From C7867-006 sp035438705 (GTDB taxonomy: Bacteria > Patescibacteriota > Minisyncoccia > Phycocordibacterales > DATDWN01): 12,727 bases of DNA. The DNA lies in the NCBI GenBank assembly GCA_035438705.1, contig DAORIV010000014.1:1-12727 (forward strand), given 5' to 3'. The translations under genes were made by a program, and so were the position numbers. Below are positions 11,575 through 12,727 of the stretch, in pieces; the first letter of the stretch is position 1; every line of letters starts with the position of its first letter. A model generated the notes under the pieces. The model had not been told where the DNA came from. It made no database searches and worked only from the letters and a program-made list of their open reading frames with translations.

Positions 11575-12042
11575 ATGAAAGATAAGGAAACTTTAAGAGT
11601 AGAAGCTTTAGATTTTGTTAAAAAACATCATGAGGGTGTACTAGCAACATCAAATCTAGCTGGTGAGGTTTTTGCATCAGTAGTTTACTTTGTTGCGAAA
11701 GATGACTTTTCTATTTATTTTGCAACAAGTCATAGCACAAATAAGTTTAAAAATATTACTTTAAATAAAAAAGTAGCATTTTGCATAGGAACTGGTCCTG
11801 AATATAAATCAGTTCAAATACGAGGAGTTGCTGAAATGATTTTTCAGGATGAGCAAGAAGAAGGTCTCAGCTTATTAGAAAAACTATATAAAGATCATCC
11901 AAAAGATAATTGGCCTATAAATTTGGTGAGCAAATTAAAAGAAGGGGGATTTGTTTTGATAAAAATAACACCACACAGTATTTCTTATTTAGACATAAAT
12001 CAATTTTCTACTGATAATAATATATACGAGATATATAGTTAA
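11575..12042 (+). CDS. pyridoxamine 5'-phosphate oxidase-like flavin-binding protein
   Basis: 155-residue split-barrel protein of the PPOX/FMN-binding superfamily. Family features are GVLATSNLAGEVFASVVYFV near the start, IYFATSHSTNKFKNITLNKKVAFCI (the strand-helix that contacts FMN phosphate) and VQIRGVAEMI. The C-terminal half is helical and ends in a short strand FVLIKITPHSISYLDI. Members include general stress proteins and F420/FMN-dependent reductases; the substrate and even cofactor cannot be told here. The frame is open 14 codons further upstream, but that part overlaps the rplS terminator tail, so M at 11575 is used. Confidence 0.85.
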   Translation: MKDKETLRVEALDFVKKHHEGVLATSNLAGEVFASVVYFVAKDDFSIYFATSHSTNKFKNITLNKKVAFCIGTGPEYKSVQIRGVAEMIFQDEQEEGLSLLEKLYKDHPKDNWPINLVSKLKEGGFVLIKITPHSISYLDINQFSTDNNIYEIYS

Positions 12043-12070
12043 TTGAATTATTTAATATTAAGTATATATT
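12043..12070 (+). promoter_or_regulatory. promoter of tRNA-Leu
   Basis: TTGAAT (12043-12048), 16-bp spacer, TATATT (12065-12070), 9 nt before the tRNA 5' end. Confidence 0.5.
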
Positions 12071-12079
12071 TCTGAGTAT

Positions 12080-12164
12080 GCCCAGATGTTGAAATTGGTA
12101 GACAAGCACCCTTGAGGTGGGTGTGCCGTAAGGTGTGGGAGTTCGAGTCTCCCTCTGGGCACCA
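12080..12164 (+). tRNA. tRNA-Leu(GAG)
   Basis: Acceptor GCCCAGA pairs with TCTGGGC, then A and an encoded CCA (12162-12164). Anticodon stem CACCC/GGGTG with loop TTGAGGT gives GAG at 12114-12116. The long variable arm (about TGCCGTAAGGTG) identifies the leucine class II type. T-arm GGGAG-TTCGAGT-CTCCC. Confidence 0.96.
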
Positions 12165-12207
12165 AATTTCCATATAGTCAGGAGAGATTTATGCCTTACT
12201 AGATAAT

Positions 12208-12233
12208 AATGATTTTTTGTGTTATAAATCATT
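12208..12233 (+). other. hairpin between tRNA-Leu and tRNA-His
   Basis: AATGATTT (12208-12215) pairs with AAATCATT (12226-12233) over a 10-nt loop; ACCTT/AAGGT (12235-12248) follows. No U tract, so this may be a processing or weak termination signal for tRNA-Leu. Confidence 0.35.
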
Positions 12234-12727
12234 TACCTTGAATAAGGTTTAATGGTGGCTATGGTGTAGCGGTAGCACGCGAGCTTGTGGAGCTCTCTGT
12301 CTGGGTTCAACTCCCAGTAGCCACCCCAAATGAGAATTAGTTGAGCGAAAAGCTCATTTCGCATTGCGGTTGTTAGGTTTTTATCCAGTTCTATCCGTTT
12401 ATATTCCGCTTCTAACGCTGGGTATGCTTTTTCTATTGGAATGAGCCATTCATTAGGTGTTATAACGACTTTTTTCTCTTTTACCGTAAAGTTCTGCCCA
12501 AGTGCTGAAAATATCTCTCGCTTCTTATTTAGGTTTCCAAGGACAAACTCTTTACGGGCATAGCAGGCAAAGGTAAAGGTTTTTTCTGTAAGTTCTAACC
12601 ACTTCTCGGCTCGGCTTTCTGTCTCTCGCAGGTTGGTTGTGAGCTTTGCAATTTTTCCTTTCAAGTCATCTCTTTCTTTGACGAATGTCTCATCATCAAT
12701 TAGTTCTCGGTATCGCATCTTTGTTAG
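12233..12727 (-). CDS. serine recombinase, C-terminal part, reading through antisense tRNA-His
   Basis: The frame is open to the window edge (LTK precedes the first Met), so the catalytic resolvase domain should lie outside. The visible part has the C-terminal pattern of large serine recombinases of Patescibacteria: the end of the recombinase domain (YRELIDDETFVKERDDLKGK), a coiled coil (about 17-45), a helix with LTEKTFTFACYARKEFVLGN, and FSALGQNFTVKEKKVVI followed by an acidic-basic helix. No catalytic serine is visible here. From residue 131 (WGGYWELNPD onward) the frame is antisense tRNA-His, so the annotated C-terminus was probably created by integration. Large serine recombinases insert phage-like or conjugative elements at specific sites; here the tRNA-His 3' end is inferred as the attachment site. 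Confidence 0.8.
   Translation of the reverse strand, partial: LTKMRYRELIDDETFVKERDDLKGKIAKLTTNLRETESRAEKWLELTEKTFTFACYARKEFVLGNLNKKREIFSALGQNFTVKEKKVVITPNEWLIPIEKAYPALEAEYKRIELDKNLTTAMRNELFAQLILIWGGYWELNPDRELHKLACYRYTIATIKPYSR
12254..12328 (+). tRNA. tRNA-His(GTG), used as an integration target
   Basis: Extra G-1 at 12254 faces discriminator C73 (12325), the histidine identity pair. Acceptor GTGGCTA/TAGCCAC; anticodon loop TTGTGGA gives GTG at 12287-12289, with a C-T mismatch at the top of the anticodon stem. CCA is encoded (12326-12328). The antisense strand is the last 31 codons of the recombinase frame, indicating that an element is joined exactly at this tRNA 3' end. Confidence 0.95.

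Noticed and set aside
12008..12232. Minus-strand open frame of 74 codons
   Set aside because: Antisense of tRNA-Leu (ETRTPTPYGTPTSR-type peptide) with AT-rich flanks; no coding character.
1..12727. Recoded UGA (code 25) as in Gracilibacteria/Absconditabacteria
   Set aside because: No in-frame TGA is needed in any recognised gene; standard code explains all frames.

Overview
The window is an AT-rich bacterial chromosome segment that looks like Candidate Phyla Radiation (Patescibacteria), most likely a Parcubacteria-type genome. The support is: compact small proteins, a short RuvX, a minimal pilMNO set, an N-anchored lamin-tail-like protein, a ribosomal protein L19 with an acidic tail, a serine recombinase fused to a tRNA gene, and almost no Shine-Dalgarno sequences. 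This placement is inference from gene content. TAA and TAG serve as stops and glycine uses GGN codons, so nothing suggests UGA recoding.

Layout. 1-441: 3' end of a TrmH/SpoU rRNA methyltransferase (+). 442-687: structured intergenic DNA. 688-2899 (-): ruvX, mutM/fpg and a lamin-tail-like anchored protein. 2966-3052: tRNA-Ser(TGA), its terminator and a cloverleaf-like repeat element. 3259-3483: small YdeI/OmpD-associated domain protein. 3514-4272 (-): MerR regulator with a TipAS domain, divergent from a DoxX-like protein and a two-TM membrane protein of unknown function (4387-5286). 5287-5488: tRNA-Arg(GCG) (-) with its own repeat element. 5552-5815 (-): rpsT, divergent from ruvA and a small tRNA-binding-domain protein. 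6829-9240: pilM, pilN, pilO and a one-TM protein of unknown function. 9285-9474: tRNA-Arg(TCT) and tRNA-Val(TAC), the latter followed by another repeat element. 9648-11522: uppS, an RluA-family pseudouridine synthase and rplS. 11575-12042: a PPOX-type flavin-binding protein. 12080-12328: tRNA-Leu(GAG) and tRNA-His(GTG). 12233-12727 (-): C-terminal end of a serine recombinase whose reading frame runs through the antisense of tRNA-His.

Most protein genes are housekeeping (RNA modification, DNA repair, recombination, translation, lipid carrier synthesis). The pil genes encode the inner-membrane platform of a type IV pilus. MerR, DoxX and YdeI-like genes look like accessory stress genes, and the recombinase marks the edge of an integrated element.

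Two patterns stand out. First, at least ten genes have a -10 box ending 6-9 nt before the ATG, so most promoters here should give leaderless mRNAs. Second, three tRNA genes (Ser, Val, Arg-GCG) are followed by an inverted copy of their own 3' end (built around the terminator), then a multi-hairpin core, then a direct copy of the same tRNA 3' end. The lamin-tail-like gene has a related long palindrome and a related core. The cores at the Ser, Val and lamin-tail loci share sequence. This family of gene-end elements is the least explained signal in the window.
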